In this document: positions 1-10,185 of the stretch, one piece after another
Numbering within the stretch: the first letter of the stretch is position 1
Layout of the letters: every line of letters begins with the position of its first letter
DNA from: Candidatus Rifleibacteriota bacterium
Lineage (GTDB): Bacteria > Muiribacteriota > Ozemobacteria > Ozemobacterales > Ozemobacteraceae
DNA length: 51,807 bases
Assembly: GCA_012517355.1 (NCBI GenBank)
Contig: JAAYVD010000148.1
Location: 1-51,807 of the forward strand
Direction: 5' to 3'
Translations under genes and position numbers: made by a program
Notes under the pieces: model-generated
What the model saw: only the letters and a program-made list of their open reading frames with translations
Told to the model about the DNA's origin: nothing
The model's database searches: none

Positions 1-130
1 CGGTTCCAAGGTAGATCTGCTTGGTCTTGACGCGGCCCTTTCCCTTCTGGCCGGGCTCCTTGGCCCGGTAGGAATGGGAGAGATAGTAGTAGGTGCCCCC
101 GGCGATCTTTCTCTTGATGATGGTTGCCAT
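1..130 (-). CDS. IS1634-like transposase, N-terminal fragment (runs off the window)
   Basis: The minus strand opens with an ATG at 130 and reads MATIIKRKIAGGTYYYLSHS..., followed by a basic stretch ending near KTKQIYLGT, and then leaves the window. The pattern 'short basic start, YYYL..SYR, KTKQIYLG' is typical of the N-terminus of IS1634/IS4-type DDE transposases. Only 43 residues are visible, so no catalytic residue can be checked. No clear Shine-Dalgarno site lies upstream. The next gene on the right begins inside a PAS domain, so this element may have caused that truncation. Family assignment rests on the N-terminal pattern alone. Confidence 0.65.
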   Translation of the reverse strand, partial: MATIIKRKIAGGTYYYLSHSYRAKEPGQKGKGRVKTKQIYLGT

Positions 131-258
131 ATGCTTACACCGTCAATATATCACACCGCCATGCCCCGCGTCCATAGCCAATTACAAAATTTACAGTTAC
201 CCGCGGTGCTCGCGGAAATCCTCATGGATAGCCGATTTGCCCGGGGGAGAAAATCCTA

Positions 259-1620
259 TTGGCGAAAGTCAGGGAAATGGTTGACGCCAAGGGGCGTTCA
301 TTCCCCGTCGATGTGCGGACCCGGCGGACGCTCCTCGGCGACCGGCCCGCAATCGTGGTCTGCGTCCGGGATCTGACCAGACAGAAGGAAGCGGAAGAGG
401 ACCGCCGGCGATTCGAACGGCGGGTGCAGCATGCCCAGAAGATGGAAAGCCTCGGCATGCTGGCCGGTGGCATCGCCCACGATTTCAACAACCTCCTGAC
501 CGGGATCCTGGGCTTCGCCGACCTTGCCCTGCAGGAGATGCCCGCCGAGGCCCCCGGCCGCGACAGGGTCTCCCGCATCATGACCGCGGCCCGCCGGGCT
601 GCCGACCTGACCTCACAGATGCTCGCCTACACGGGGAAGGCAAAGACCCAGGTCATTCCCGTACACCTGCCCGACCTGGTTCGGGAGATGGGCCACCTGC
701 TCGAGGTCAGCATGTCCCGCAAGCACCGGCTCGAAGTGGTCACCGGCCACGGGTTGTCGCCCGTCGAGGCGGACCCGACCCAGATCCGGCAGGTGGTCAT
801 GAACCTCATCATCAACGCCTCGGAGGCCATCGGTGACCGCCCGGGAACGATCCAGGTGTCCCTCGGCCAGCGAACCTGCCGGTCGGAGGATCTGGCCGCG
901 GGGGAGATCCACGATCCGCTGCCGGCCGGCGAATATGCCTTCCTCGAGGTGGCCGATCCCGGAGCGGGCATTCCGCCGGAGATCCTGCCCAGGATCTTCG
1001 AACCGTTCTTCTCGACGAAGTTCGCCGGGCGAGGGCTGGGACTGGCCGCCGTCATGGGGATCGTCCGGGCCCACCGGGGGACCATCCAGGTGGAAAGCCG
1101 GCCGGGAAAAGGCTCCACCTTCCGCGTCTGGCTTCCCGTCCTTCGCCACATCGCCAGGACGGAGGCCACCCGGACACCGGCCAGACGGGCGGACGCGCCC
1201 GCCTCCTGGACCGGCCACGGCACCGTACTGGTCATCGACGACGAGGCCCCCATCCGCGACCTGGCCTGCTCGATGCTCGGCCGCCTGGGCTTCGAGGTCG
1301 TGGTGGGCCGCGACGGGCTGGAGGGGCTGGAGGTTTTCCAGGCGTTGTCCGGGCAGATCGTAGCCGTGCTGCTCGATCTCACCATGCCGAAGCTCGACGG
1401 CCGGGAAACCCTGGCCCGCCTGCGCCGGCTCGACCCGGGTATTCCCGTCCTGTTGTGCAGCGGGTTCCACCAGACCCAGGCGCGGGCCGGCCTGAACCGG
1501 GACGGACAAACAGGCTTCCTGCCGAAACCGTTCACCGCGGAGGAGTTGGGGGCGGCGCTGCAGCGCCTGCTGACCCGCCACGGGAAGCGACGACCGGCCA
1601 CTCGGCGCGGCGTTCCCTGA
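259..1620 (+). CDS. Hybrid histidine kinase (PAS remnant-HisKA-HATPase-REC), probably 5'-truncated
   Basis: Sensor kinase that would autophosphorylate a histidine and pass phosphate to its own receiver domain. Residues 8-45 look like the last strands of a PAS domain (GRSFPVDVRTRR...VVCVRDLTRQK). HisKA follows with GMLAGGIAHDFNN (His74), then an N box NLIINASEA, G1 VADPGAGIP, F box and G2 GRGLGLAAV. The C-terminal receiver begins near TVLVIDDE, has LLDLTMP with the phospho-acceptor Asp, and LPKPF. The start used is TTG at 259, with GGGGGAGA upstream; ATG at 277 is the alternative. An in-frame stop at 229-231 prevents extension, so most of a normal PAS domain and any upstream sensor are missing. 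There is no membrane segment. The gene is probably the 3' part of a longer kinase cut by the neighbouring mobile element; it may still be expressed as a soluble protein. Confidence 0.85.
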   Translation: MAKVREMVDAKGRSFPVDVRTRRTLLGDRPAIVVCVRDLTRQKEAEEDRRRFERRVQHAQKMESLGMLAGGIAHDFNNLLTGILGFADLALQEMPAEAPGRDRVSRIMTAARRAADLTSQMLAYTGKAKTQVIPVHLPDLVREMGHLLEVSMSRKHRLEVVTGHGLSPVEADPTQIRQVVMNLIINASEAIGDRPGTIQVSLGQRTCRSEDLAAGEIHDPLPAGEYAFLEVADPGAGIPPEILPRIFEPFFSTKFAGRGLGLAAVMGIVRAHRGTIQVESRPGKGSTFRVWLPVLRHIARTEATRTPARRADAPASWTGHGTVLVIDDEAPIRDLACSMLGRLGFEVVVGRDGLEGLEVFQALSGQIVAVLLDLTMPKLDGRETLARLRRLDPGIPVLLCSGFHQTQARAGLNRDGQTGFLPKPFTAEELGAALQRLLTRHGKRRPATRRGVP

Positions 1621-1654
1621 GACGGCCAGACCGGACCGGGGAACCGGACCGGTC

Positions 1655-4257
1655 CATCACCGGGGCCGGCGGACGACGCCGCGCTGGGGGGGCGCGGTCA
1701 GCGGATCTTCCGGCCAGGGGTGGCGCGGATACTGGCCGCGCATCTCGCGACGCAAGGCAGGATAGCCGTTCTGCCAGAAGCTGTGCAGGTCCTGGGTGAT
1801 CTGCAGGGGCCGGCCCGCGGGCGACAGCAGGTGGATGAGGACGGGCACGCGTCCTCCGACCAGGCGTGGGGTCTCGACGAGCCCGAACAGTTCCTGCAGC
1901 TTGACGCGCAGGATGGGGGGGCCGGCGGCCTGGTAGATGAGGCGGACGCGGCTGCCGGTGGGGACGGCCAGGCGCTCGGGCACGTGCGTATCGAGGGCCC
2001 GACGGGCGGCGGGCTCCAATTCCCGCTCGACGAACCGCACCAGGTCGAGCCCGCGCAGGTCGGCGAGGCTGCGGCAGCCTTCGACCAGGCGGTCGAGGTG
2101 TTCCAGGAACCAGGCCTGGTCGAGGGCGGGCAGGCGGTCGAAGCCGCCCGCCGAGCGCAGCAGGGCCAGCCGCCAACGGAGCTGGTCGAAGGCCTCGGAA
2201 CCGGCCAGGACGGCGGCGGGGTCGCGCCGGACCTCGGCGGCGAGGGCGGCCTCGACGGCCGGCCCGTCCTCGGGGCGCAGGGCGGTCACCTGTTCCTCGA
2301 GCACGAGGTCGGCGAACCAGGCGCGGCGCCGGGCGACGACCGCCTGCCGGTCGCGGTCGAAGAAGACCTCCCGGTCCCGCCGGAGCAGGTGGGGAAAGGC
2401 CTCTTCGAGCCATTCCCGCTCGATGTGGCTGGCCCAGCGGATCAGGGCCTCGTTCCCGTAGCCGTGGCCCGCGCCGTCGGCGGCCACCACGATCACCAGC
2501 TCGGAGTCGCGCACCGAGCTGCCGGGGTCGAGCCGCAACCCGCGACCGCCGACCATCACGTACTGGATGACCTCGCCCCCTCCGGCGCGGGGGCGGCGGC
2601 GGGCCACCCGGTCGGGGAAGCCGTAGAGCAACAGTTTCAGCAGGCGGTCCTCGTACGACCGGCGGTCGGCGGGGGGGTCCCCGGCGGGGCGGATCCCGGC
2701 TCCACCGGCGGGGCGGCGACGGACGATCCGTTCCAGCTGGCGGGCGATCTCGTCGACCCGGCGGGCGACGCGCAGGTCGACGGTGGCAGAGCGGCCCTGG
2801 AAGTTGGCGGAACGGGCCTCCTGCAGCAGGTCGAGCCGCCACAGGAAGTCGCTGCGGCCGAGGAAGGGGGAGGCACGGCGCTCGTCGGGACGCAGGGCCA
2901 GGTCGCGTTCGCCGAGGAGGGCGGCGAGATCGGCGGCATCGCGGCCCAGCCCCTGGTCGGCGGCCGCCACCAGCATCCGGGCCAGGCGCGGGGCGATGGG
3001 CAGCTCGAGCATGCGGCGGCCCAGCGGGGTGATGGCGCCGGCCGGATCGATGGCGCCGAGGCCGGCCAGGACCTGCCGGGCGGCGGCCAGGGCGGGGGCG
3101 GGCGGGGGCTGGAACCACCCGAAGGCGGCCGGATCGTGGGTTCCCCACCCGGCCAGTTCCAGCACCACCTCGCCCAGGTCGACGCGCAGGATCTCGGGGG
3201 TGGGGGCGGCGGGCAACTGCCGGTGTTCCGCCTCGGTCCAGAGGCGCAGCACCCGCCCCGGCCCGGTGCGGCCGGCCCGGCCGGCGCGCTGGTCGGCGTT
3301 GGCGCGGCTGATCCGCTCCAGTTCGAGCTTTTCGAGACCGGTGGTGGGATCGAGGCGCACCGTGCGGCACCAACCCGTGTCGATGACGGCGGTGATCCCC
3401 TCGATGGTCAGCGAGGTCTCGGCGATGTTGGTGGCCAGCACCACCTTGCGCCGGCCCTGGGGCCGGATCGCCTGGTCCTGCCGGTCGAGGGGAAGGCTGC
3501 CGTGCAGCGGGGTCACGGCCAGGGCCCGCATGGCGGGGTCCTCGTCGAGCAGGTCCTGGGTGCGGGCGATTTCGCCGGCGCCCGGCAGGAAGACCAGCAG
3601 GTCGCCCCCAGCGGGGTCGGCGGCCAGCACCCGGCGCACCGCGGCGGCCGCGGCGCGGGGAATGGAGGGATCGGCGGGCCGGTCGAGCCAGCCGATCGTG
3701 ACGGGATGCAGGAACCCGTGGCCGGTGACGAGGGGGCAGTCTCCGAGGAAGCGGCGGACCGGTTCGGCCTCGAGGGTGGCCGACATGACCAGGATCTTCA
3801 GGTCGGGCCGCACGGTCTGCTGCACCTCGCGGGCCATGGCCAGGCCGAGGTCGGAATGGATGCTGCGTTCGTGGAATTCGTCGAAGACGAGCAGGCCGAC
3901 CCCCTCGAGGAAGGGATCGCGTTGCAGGCGGCGGGTCAGCAGCCCTTCCGTCACCACCTCGATCCGGGTTCGCGGGCCCAGGCATTTCTGGAACCGCACC
4001 TGGTAGCCGACCGTCTCGCCGAGCGTGGATCCGTGCAAAGCCGCCATGCGGCGGGCGGCATTGAGGGCGGCGAGCCGCCGCGGCTGCAGCATCAGGATGC
4101 GGCCTTGGCCCAGCCACGGTTCCCCCAGCAGGGCCAGGGGAACGACGGTGGTCTTGCCGGCGCCGGGCGAGGCGACCAGCACGGCGGCGGGGCCCTGGCG
4201 CAGGGCCGCCCGCAAGGCGGGGATCTCGGTTTCGATGGGGAGGATCGGAATGGTCAT
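1655..4257 (-). CDS. hrpB: ATP-dependent helicase HrpB
   Basis: DEAH-family RNA-helicase-like protein of unsettled cellular role; the reading frame ends with the stop near 1657. Visible motifs: Walker A SPGAGKTT (about residues 30-37), RILMLQPRR, DEFHER (about 126-131), SATLEAEP, LATNIAETSLTIEGI and QRAGRAGRTGPG, followed by the long HrpB C-terminal region ending GVVRRPR. At about 866 residues it is slightly longer than usual for the family (about 810-850). The ATG at 4257 is chosen because it opens MTIPILPIETEIPALR and has AGGAG nine bases upstream; the frame extends further upstream only through a REP-like repeat. The ATG overlaps the stop of the upstream phosphatase as ATGA, so the two are probably translationally coupled. 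It converges with the histidine kinase at 1620. Confidence 0.93.
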
Positions 4258-7232
4258 GGGGTGGGGCTCCTGGAGGGCCCCCTTGCGATGCGCGAACCGG
4301 GCGTTTCGCGCCGCCATCCGTGGCGGCAAGGGGGCACTTCCGACGTCGTGTCGGTCGGATCGGCCGTCGGGCGGCGCGCCACGACGAGCACGGTGATGTC
4401 ATCGGCTTGGGGGGAGGTTCCCACCAGCCCCCGCTGCCAGGCCAGGACCCGATCGATGGTCTCGGCGGGGGTTGGGGCGAGACGGGCCTGGACGGCGGGA
4501 ACCATGGTTTCCAGGCCGATCTGTTCCCCACCGGTCTCGGCCTCGATGAGGCCGTCGGAGTAGACGAACAACTGATCGCCGGGGGCGAAGGCGATGGTGA
4601 AGGACTGGAAGATGGCTCGGCTCCAGCTGCCCAGCGGCATCGAGGACCCTTCCAGGATCTCGGCGGCCCCTCCCTGCCGGAAGACGATGGGGTAGTTGTG
4701 GCCGGCGTTGACGCAGTCGAGCACCTGGCGGGCCGGGTCGAGCAGGCCCAGCAGGCAGGTCATCATGCGGCGCCGGGCCATGGTGCGCAGCAGGATGCGG
4801 TGCAGGGGCTGGATGAACTGCACCGGATCGGCGGCCTGCCCGATCTCCCGGGCGATGGCGGCCTTGGCCATCGCCATGACCAGCGCCGCCGGCACCCCGT
4901 GGCCGGTCACGTCGCCGACCAGAACCAGCAGCCGCCGGTCGGGAAGCACCTGCAGGTCGAAATAATCCCCCGAGAGGGCACCGGCCGGCAGGGTGCGGCC
5001 CTCGATCCGGAATTCCCCGCAGGTGACCCCCCGGTCCGGGAACAGGCTTTCCTGCACGATGCGGCCGACCTCGAGATCGGACAGGCCGGCCATGACGCGA
5101 TTGAAGGTGGCGGCCAGCCCGCCCAGCTCATCACGGCCGGAAACCGGCAACCGGACCTGGAAATCGCGGCGTTTGATCGCCGCCACCCCTTCCGCCAGGT
5201 CGGCGATGGGGGTGAGGAACCGCCGTCCGAGATCGAGACCGAGGAAGATGCCGATCCCCGCGCACAAGAGGGTGAATCCCAGCAGCCGGCCGCGGACCCG
5301 CTCCAGCTCGGCCCGGATCGGCCGATCGTCCTGGAAGGCGACCACCGTGATGCCGCCCAGGCCGCCCAGCCGCCGGGCAAGGGCCAGGTACCGGCGGCCG
5401 CCCCACCGGAACCAGTCTCGCCAGGCGACCTGTCCGGCCTGGGTGATGGAGACCAGCCGGTTCAGGCGGGCCCGGAAGGGAAGCGGCTGGACGGCGACCG
5501 ATTCGTTCCGGCTCGGCAGGGCGGCGTACAACCCCAGGTCGGGGGCGCGGCGACGCCATGCCCGCATCTCCCGGCGCAGGAAGGCCTGCTCGAACTCGCC
5601 CCGTTGCCAGTGGAGCGCCAGGAGGCACCGGAACCGGTCCTGGTCACGGTGGATGGGCAGGAAGAAGGCCCAACTCTGCTGCACCTCCCGGGCCATGCTC
5701 ATGATGGTGCCGACCGATTCCGCGATCTGGGCGATGGGATCGGCCAGCCCGCTGATGGCTTCCATCACGAAGCCGGCCGAGGGCCCTCCGTCCTCGTCCT
5801 CGCTGCGGTTGATCCGGTCGAGGACCCCCTTGATCAGCAGGCCCAGGAACCGCTGGTTGTTCTTGTCCCCGTAGCGGCCACTGCCGCCGGACTCCCACAG
5901 GAATCTCCCCCGGGAATCGATCACCGCCCCGCTGAAGATATCCAGCCGATCGATCACCCGGCGCACCCGGCGGACGGCGGCGGCGCGTTCGGCAGGCGTG
6001 CCGAACCGGAGGCCCCGCAACCGCCGGGTCATGAACCGTTCCATGAGGGCCTTGCGTTCGAGGAACCGCCGGTCGAGTTCGACGAGCACCCGGTCGGCCC
6101 GGTCGAGGGATTCGGTGGTCCGGCGGGTCCGCAGGTCACGCAGGTAGTCCCGGCCCGCCACCTGGATGACCAGCAACGGCAGGCCGACCGCGAAGACGAA
6201 CAGGAGCAGGAGCCGCCAGCGCAGGGGAAGGACCTCCTGGCGCCAGGTCGCCCCCAGCAACAGGATCACCACCAGCCCGGCCACCGACCGGAGGAGAAGC
6301 CGGCGCCCCGTCAGGGAAAAGGCCGGCGGGCGGGTCCCACCCACCCAGACCCGTCCGGTGCCGGTCACGGCATACACGCTGAAGAGGCGGCCGCCCTCGG
6401 TGAAGTGGCGCCAACCGGCCTCCGCCATCCCGCCCGCTTCCCCGTCCCCGGCACCTTCCATGGCGGGTGAGGGGGGAAGGCGGCCGGCCGCGAGGTCGTA
6501 GACCCCGGCCTGCACCCCCTGCCGCTCGAGGCGCGGGGCCAGCCGGCGCAGGAGGTCGCCGAGGGCGACGATGCCCCAATCGGGGGTCTCGTGCACGAAG
6601 GCCAGAACGAACGCCTTCCGCATCGACAAGGGAAGGAAGTATCGGCGGTCGTTGCCGGCCCCGGCGAATCGCAGGATCCGGCGGTTGGTGACCAGCATGT
6701 CCCGGCCGGTACAAGGACCGATGAACCGCAGGGTGCCCGTGGCCAGCCGGGCGAGGGTTGCCGCCTCGGACAGCCGTTCCTGCCGGAACCCCCAGGTCAC
6801 GTCGGCCACGTTGCGCAGGGCTTCGAGATCCTCGGTGGGGTCGGAAAACGGCAGCAGGCGGCCGGCGGGCCAATCGATGGCCTGGAATTCGAACTGGCCG
6901 GGGAACAGGCGGCGCAGCCGGTCGAGTTCGGCTTCCAGGCGGCCGGCGCCGTCGCGGGCCCGGTCGGCCCGGTCGGCCCGGTCGGCCGCCTCGTTCAGCT
7001 GGTCGAGCAGGTAGACTTCCGTGTCGGACCGGTCGAGCAGGCTCAGGATGACATCGTCGAGGCGCTTGAACCCGATGGCCAGTTCCTCCTGCTCCCGCGC
7101 CTCCCATTCCCGCTCCAGGCCAGCGACCAGGCCGAGGCCCGGAACCACGAGGAACACCAGGCCCGACACCAGCCAGGCCAGGAGACGGTTCTCTTGCCAC
7201 GCGGGAAACCGGCGTGCCGAGCCGCCTGCCAC
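4254..7232 (-). CDS. Membrane SpoIIE/PP2C-type phosphatase with two-part sensor and HAMP domain
   Basis: Predicted Ser/Thr phosphatase that would reset a phosphorylated partner such as an anti-sigma antagonist. Order: one N-terminal membrane segment (about 17-38); an extracytoplasmic region containing RLFPGQFEFQAID; two close membrane segments (about 310-360, ending WRLLLLFVFAVGLPLLVI); a second sensor region of about 280 residues; a membrane segment near 650; HAMP (about 667-710); then PP2C (about 725-965) with SGDYFDL, GDVTGHG, SDG and QADDITVL supplying metal-binding aspartates. The GTG start at 7232 lies 15 bases after the stop of the paralogue upstream and has no clear Shine-Dalgarno site, which suggests re-initiation. 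The last 30 or so residues are encoded by a REP-like repeat, and the stop overlaps the hrpB start. A 9-bp tandem repeat encodes ADRADRADRA near residue 85. Confidence 0.85.
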   Translation of the reverse strand: MAGGSARRFPAWQENRLLAWLVSGLVFLVVPGLGLVAGLEREWEAREQEELAIGFKRLDDVILSLLDRSDTEVYLLDQLNEAADRADRADRARDGAGRLEAELDRLRRLFPGQFEFQAIDWPAGRLLPFSDPTEDLEALRNVADVTWGFRQERLSEAATLARLATGTLRFIGPCTGRDMLVTNRRILRFAGAGNDRRYFLPLSMRKAFVLAFVHETPDWGIVALGDLLRRLAPRLERQGVQAGVYDLAAGRLPPSPAMEGAGDGEAGGMAEAGWRHFTEGGRLFSVYAVTGTGRVWVGGTRPPAFSLTGRRLLLRSVAGLVVILLLGATWRQEVLPLRWRLLLLFVFAVGLPLLVIQVAGRDYLRDLRTRRTTESLDRADRVLVELDRRFLERKALMERFMTRRLRGLRFGTPAERAAAVRRVRRVIDRLDIFSGAVIDSRGRFLWESGGSGRYGDKNNQRFLGLLIKGVLDRINRSEDEDGGPSAGFVMEAISGLADPIAQIAESVGTIMSMAREVQQSWAFFLPIHRDQDRFRCLLALHWQRGEFEQAFLRREMRAWRRRAPDLGLYAALPSRNESVAVQPLPFRARLNRLVSITQAGQVAWRDWFRWGGRRYLALARRLGGLGGITVVAFQDDRPIRAELERVRGRLLGFTLLCAGIGIFLGLDLGRRFLTPIADLAEGVAAIKRRDFQVRLPVSGRDELGGLAATFNRVMAGLSDLEVGRIVQESLFPDRGVTCGEFRIEGRTLPAGALSGDYFDLQVLPDRRLLVLVGDVTGHGVPAALVMAMAKAAIAREIGQAADPVQFIQPLHRILLRTMARRRMMTCLLGLLDPARQVLDCVNAGHNYPIVFRQGGAAEILEGSSMPLGSWSRAIFQSFTIAFAPGDQLFVYSDGLIEAETGGEQIGLETMVPAVQARLAPTPAETIDRVLAWQRGLVGTSPQADDITVLVVARRPTADPTDTTSEVPPCRHGWRRETPGSRIARGPSRSPTP
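4275..4358 (-). repeat. REP-like repeat at the phosphatase-hrpB junction
   Basis: Minus-orientation copy with the CCGCCACGGATGGCGG and GCGAAACGCCCGGTTCGC hairpins, one mismatch in the second. It encodes the C-terminal tail of the phosphatase and ends directly before the hrpB Shine-Dalgarno site. Confidence 0.85.
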
Positions 7233-7247
7233 GGTGGGCCCGGTCGC

Positions 7248-10139
7248 TCAGGCGGTGGCCGGCGGCGACCCCGCCGGGGCGCCGCTGGCCGGTGACGCGA
7301 CGCCGCTGCAGGTGACCAGCACGATGGTGATATCGTCCTCCTGCGGGCCGCCGCCGGTCAGTCCGACGTGCCAGGTCAGGATCCGGCGGCAGCTGGCCTG
7401 GGGATCGTCATCCAACAAGGGCGTGACGCCGTCGACCATGCGGGTATACCCGATCGCCTCCCCACCCCGGACTTTCGCCTCGACGAGGCCGTCGGTGTAG
7501 AGCAGGATGCGGTCGCCGGGCTGCATGGTCTCCCGGTCGGTCTGGAACTGGTTTTTCTTCATGCTGCCGAGCGGCAGGGCCTTGTTCTCGAAGAACCGGG
7601 CCCGCTCCCCCGCCCGGAACAGATAGGGGAAGTTGTGGCCGGCGTTGGCATACGAGAACACGCGGGTGACCGGCTCGAGCAGGCCGAGGAAACAGGTCAT
7701 CATGCGCCGCCGTTTGAGGGTGCGGTAGAAGACGCGATGGACGTTGGCGAGCAGCACGTCGGGGGTGGCATCGATCTCGCACTCGCGTTCGACCAGGGCC
7801 TTGGCCATGGCCATGACCAGGGCGGCGGGAACGCCGTGCCCGGAGACGTCGCCGATCAGCACCAGCATGCGGCCATCGGGCAGGACCTGCAGGTCGTAGT
7901 AGTCGCCGCCCAGCTCGCTGGCCGAGGTGGTGGTACCGAAGATCCGGAAGCTGCCGGCCCGCACCTCCTGGCTGGGGAACAGGCTTTCCTGGACGATCCG
8001 ACCGACTTCCAGGTCGGAGAGGCCTTCCATCACGCGGTTGAAGGTGGCGGCCAGCTCGCCCAGTTCGTCGGGTTCGCCAAGAGGCACCCGGTGCTGGAAG
8101 GCGCGCTTCTGGATGGCGGTGACGCCGTCGGACAGGTGGCCGATCGGGGTCAGGAACCGCTGCGACAGGATGAACCCCAGGAACACGCTGATGCCGGCGC
8201 TCAGGAAGGTGAACAACCAGAGCTGCCGCTGCATGGTGGCGATCTCCTCCTTGATGGCGGTGTCGGGCAGCATCGCCATCAACAGCTGGAAACCCATCTC
8301 CTTGGGCTTGACCCCGGTCACCAGGAACCGGATGTTGCCGGCACGCACCCGCCCGATGGTGGTGGACTGCCGCAAGGCCAGATCGCGGTGGAAGCGGCGC
8401 AGCTGGGTCTTGTAAGGGAACCCGGCAGGAGTCCAGTCGTCGGCCTTTTCGCCGACCGAGACCAGGCGAACCCCGGGCATGGCTTTCTGGGCGGTGATCA
8501 GTTCCCGTTGCAGGTACAACTGTTCCAGCGCCTGTTTTCGCCAGTTGGCCATCACCATGTGGGTCGAGCGGCCGTCGCGGTCCATCAGGGGGTTGATGAA
8601 GGTCCAGGTGGAGGCACCGGCCAGGGTGAAGTCGAACACCCGGCCGAGATTGCGCGTCATGTGGGAGATCGGGCTCTCGCCACCGGTGAAGGACTCGACG
8701 AACATGACGCCGGCGTCGGCCTTCCCCTGATAGGACTCGCGGTTCAGGTTCGCCAGGATCTGGCCGGCGATGCTTCCCATCATCTTCCGGCCCCGATCGC
8801 CTTTGATGCTGGTCTTCTTTTCCGCGTCCCAGGAGACCCCTCCCCGACTGTCGTACATGATCAGGTCGCCGGCGAGGAACCGCTCGCGGAACCGGTTCAG
8901 GACCCGCACCGTCCGCCGCATCTGGGCCTCGGTGTCGAACCGGCAGGCCTTCAATTCCCGGACGAAGGTGACCTCCAGCTTCCCACGCATCTGGGGGAAC
9001 CGCGCGTCGAAGGCCAGCAACAGGCGTTCCATCTCGTCGTGCGACTGCCGCACCCGGGTGTTGTACTTCTGGTTGAGGTAGTCCCAACCGGCGAGGATGA
9101 CCACCGCCAGTGGCAAGCCGCTGGCAAACCCGAACAGCACCACCAGCCGCCACCGGATGGAGATGGGGAAGGGGCGCCCTCCCACCATCACGGAGTGGCT
9201 GAAAATGGTCAGCAGGGCGAAGACCGCGATGCCGGCGAAGGTGAACGCCTGCCGGGTGCGGCTGAGATCGAGGGCGTCGGCCCGGGGGCGCCGGGCCCAG
9301 AGGCGGGCAGTGGTGAGGAACGGCATGACGGTGAACAACTGGTCGGCCGCCTGGATGTGCTGGCGGTTGGTCCGCTGATACGCGCCGAGGGCGATGGCCA
9401 GCGGCCCGACCACGGTCTCCCGGGTGGCGATGTCGTGCAATCCGACTTCGACCCCGAACCCGGATCGGAGGGTGTTGAACCGCCGGCACTGGTCCTGCAT
9501 CCCCAGCACCCCCCAGCCCGGAACCTCGGTGGCATGCACCAGGATCCCGAACCGGCCGGGCCGGCAGTCGTACAGGAAGTAGCGATCGGTCTCGTAGAAC
9601 GAACACCGCCGGAACCCCTGCCGCATGGCATCGATATGGTCGGGCGAAATTTCGTTGCCGATGAAGCTCTTGAACAGACCCACCTTCGAGGCGAACCGCT
9701 CCCGGACCTCCCGGTGGATCGTGCCGCTGGTCACCGTTTCAAAAAACCGCCTGACCACCATGCGTGGGGGATTCCCGTCGGTCATCTCGGACAGCATCTT
9801 CCCTTCCCCGTCGCAGATCGTCACCCGCAGCACTCCGGGGAACCGCTGTTTCAGTTCACGGAAGCCGCGCCGCAGGATGCCAAAGGGATCGGAGGCCTTG
9901 CCCGCCTGGTTCGCCAGCGTCATGATCTGGTTCTGGATGTACTCGCCCGTGTCCTCCCGTTTGCGCAAGGCGAGCAGGACCGCGTCGAGCCCGCCGAAGG
10001 CCCGCTCGATCGATTCCTCCTCCTGGATGTTCCAGCGGGCGTCGAGCCCGTACGAGATGAGCAGGAAGGGAAGGGCATAGAAGACCAGGCAGGTCAACGC
10101 CCACTTGAGCCGCAGGCCCCAATAATCGAAGGCGATCAT
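7248..10139 (-). CDS. Membrane SpoIIE/PP2C-type phosphatase, paralogue of the next gene
   Basis: Same layout as its downstream neighbour and clearly related along its length. N-terminal membrane segment (about 11-32), extracytoplasmic part with QRFPGVLRVTICDGEG, membrane pair with IRWRLVVLFGFASGLPLAVV, a second sensor region, membrane segment near 640-655, HAMP (about 658-703, with the QRFLTPIGHLSDGV entry), conserved linker LSDLEVGRIVQESLFP, then PP2C with LGGDYYDL, GDVSGHG, YTDG and QEDDITIV. All expected metal-binding aspartates are present, so it should be active. ATG at 10139 has GGAG and AAGGGG upstream. It forms a tandem pair with the next gene, probably by duplication. The ligand and the phosphoprotein substrate are unknown; no anti-anti-sigma gene is nearby. 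Confidence 0.86.
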   Translation of the reverse strand: MIAFDYWGLRLKWALTCLVFYALPFLLISYGLDARWNIQEEESIERAFGGLDAVLLALRKREDTGEYIQNQIMTLANQAGKASDPFGILRRGFRELKQRFPGVLRVTICDGEGKMLSEMTDGNPPRMVVRRFFETVTSGTIHREVRERFASKVGLFKSFIGNEISPDHIDAMRQGFRRCSFYETDRYFLYDCRPGRFGILVHATEVPGWGVLGMQDQCRRFNTLRSGFGVEVGLHDIATRETVVGPLAIALGAYQRTNRQHIQAADQLFTVMPFLTTARLWARRPRADALDLSRTRQAFTFAGIAVFALLTIFSHSVMVGGRPFPISIRWRLVVLFGFASGLPLAVVILAGWDYLNQKYNTRVRQSHDEMERLLLAFDARFPQMRGKLEVTFVRELKACRFDTEAQMRRTVRVLNRFRERFLAGDLIMYDSRGGVSWDAEKKTSIKGDRGRKMMGSIAGQILANLNRESYQGKADAGVMFVESFTGGESPISHMTRNLGRVFDFTLAGASTWTFINPLMDRDGRSTHMVMANWRKQALEQLYLQRELITAQKAMPGVRLVSVGEKADDWTPAGFPYKTQLRRFHRDLALRQSTTIGRVRAGNIRFLVTGVKPKEMGFQLLMAMLPDTAIKEEIATMQRQLWLFTFLSAGISVFLGFILSQRFLTPIGHLSDGVTAIQKRAFQHRVPLGEPDELGELAATFNRVMEGLSDLEVGRIVQESLFPSQEVRAGSFRIFGTTTSASELGGDYYDLQVLPDGRMLVLIGDVSGHGVPAALVMAMAKALVERECEIDATPDVLLANVHRVFYRTLKRRRMMTCFLGLLEPVTRVFSYANAGHNFPYLFRAGERARFFENKALPLGSMKKNQFQTDRETMQPGDRILLYTDGLVEAKVRGGEAIGYTRMVDGVTPLLDDDPQASCRRILTWHVGLTGGGPQEDDITIVLVTCSGVASPASGAPAGSPPATA

Positions 10140-10185
10140 CGGCTCCGGCCCCTTCCCCCAACATTCCTCATCGGGAACCGCTCAT

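Noticed and set aside
1720-4563. 947-codon plus-strand frame opposite hrpB
   Set aside because: Low-complexity Gly/Gln/Ala-rich translation with no motif, mirroring a clear HrpB on the other strand.
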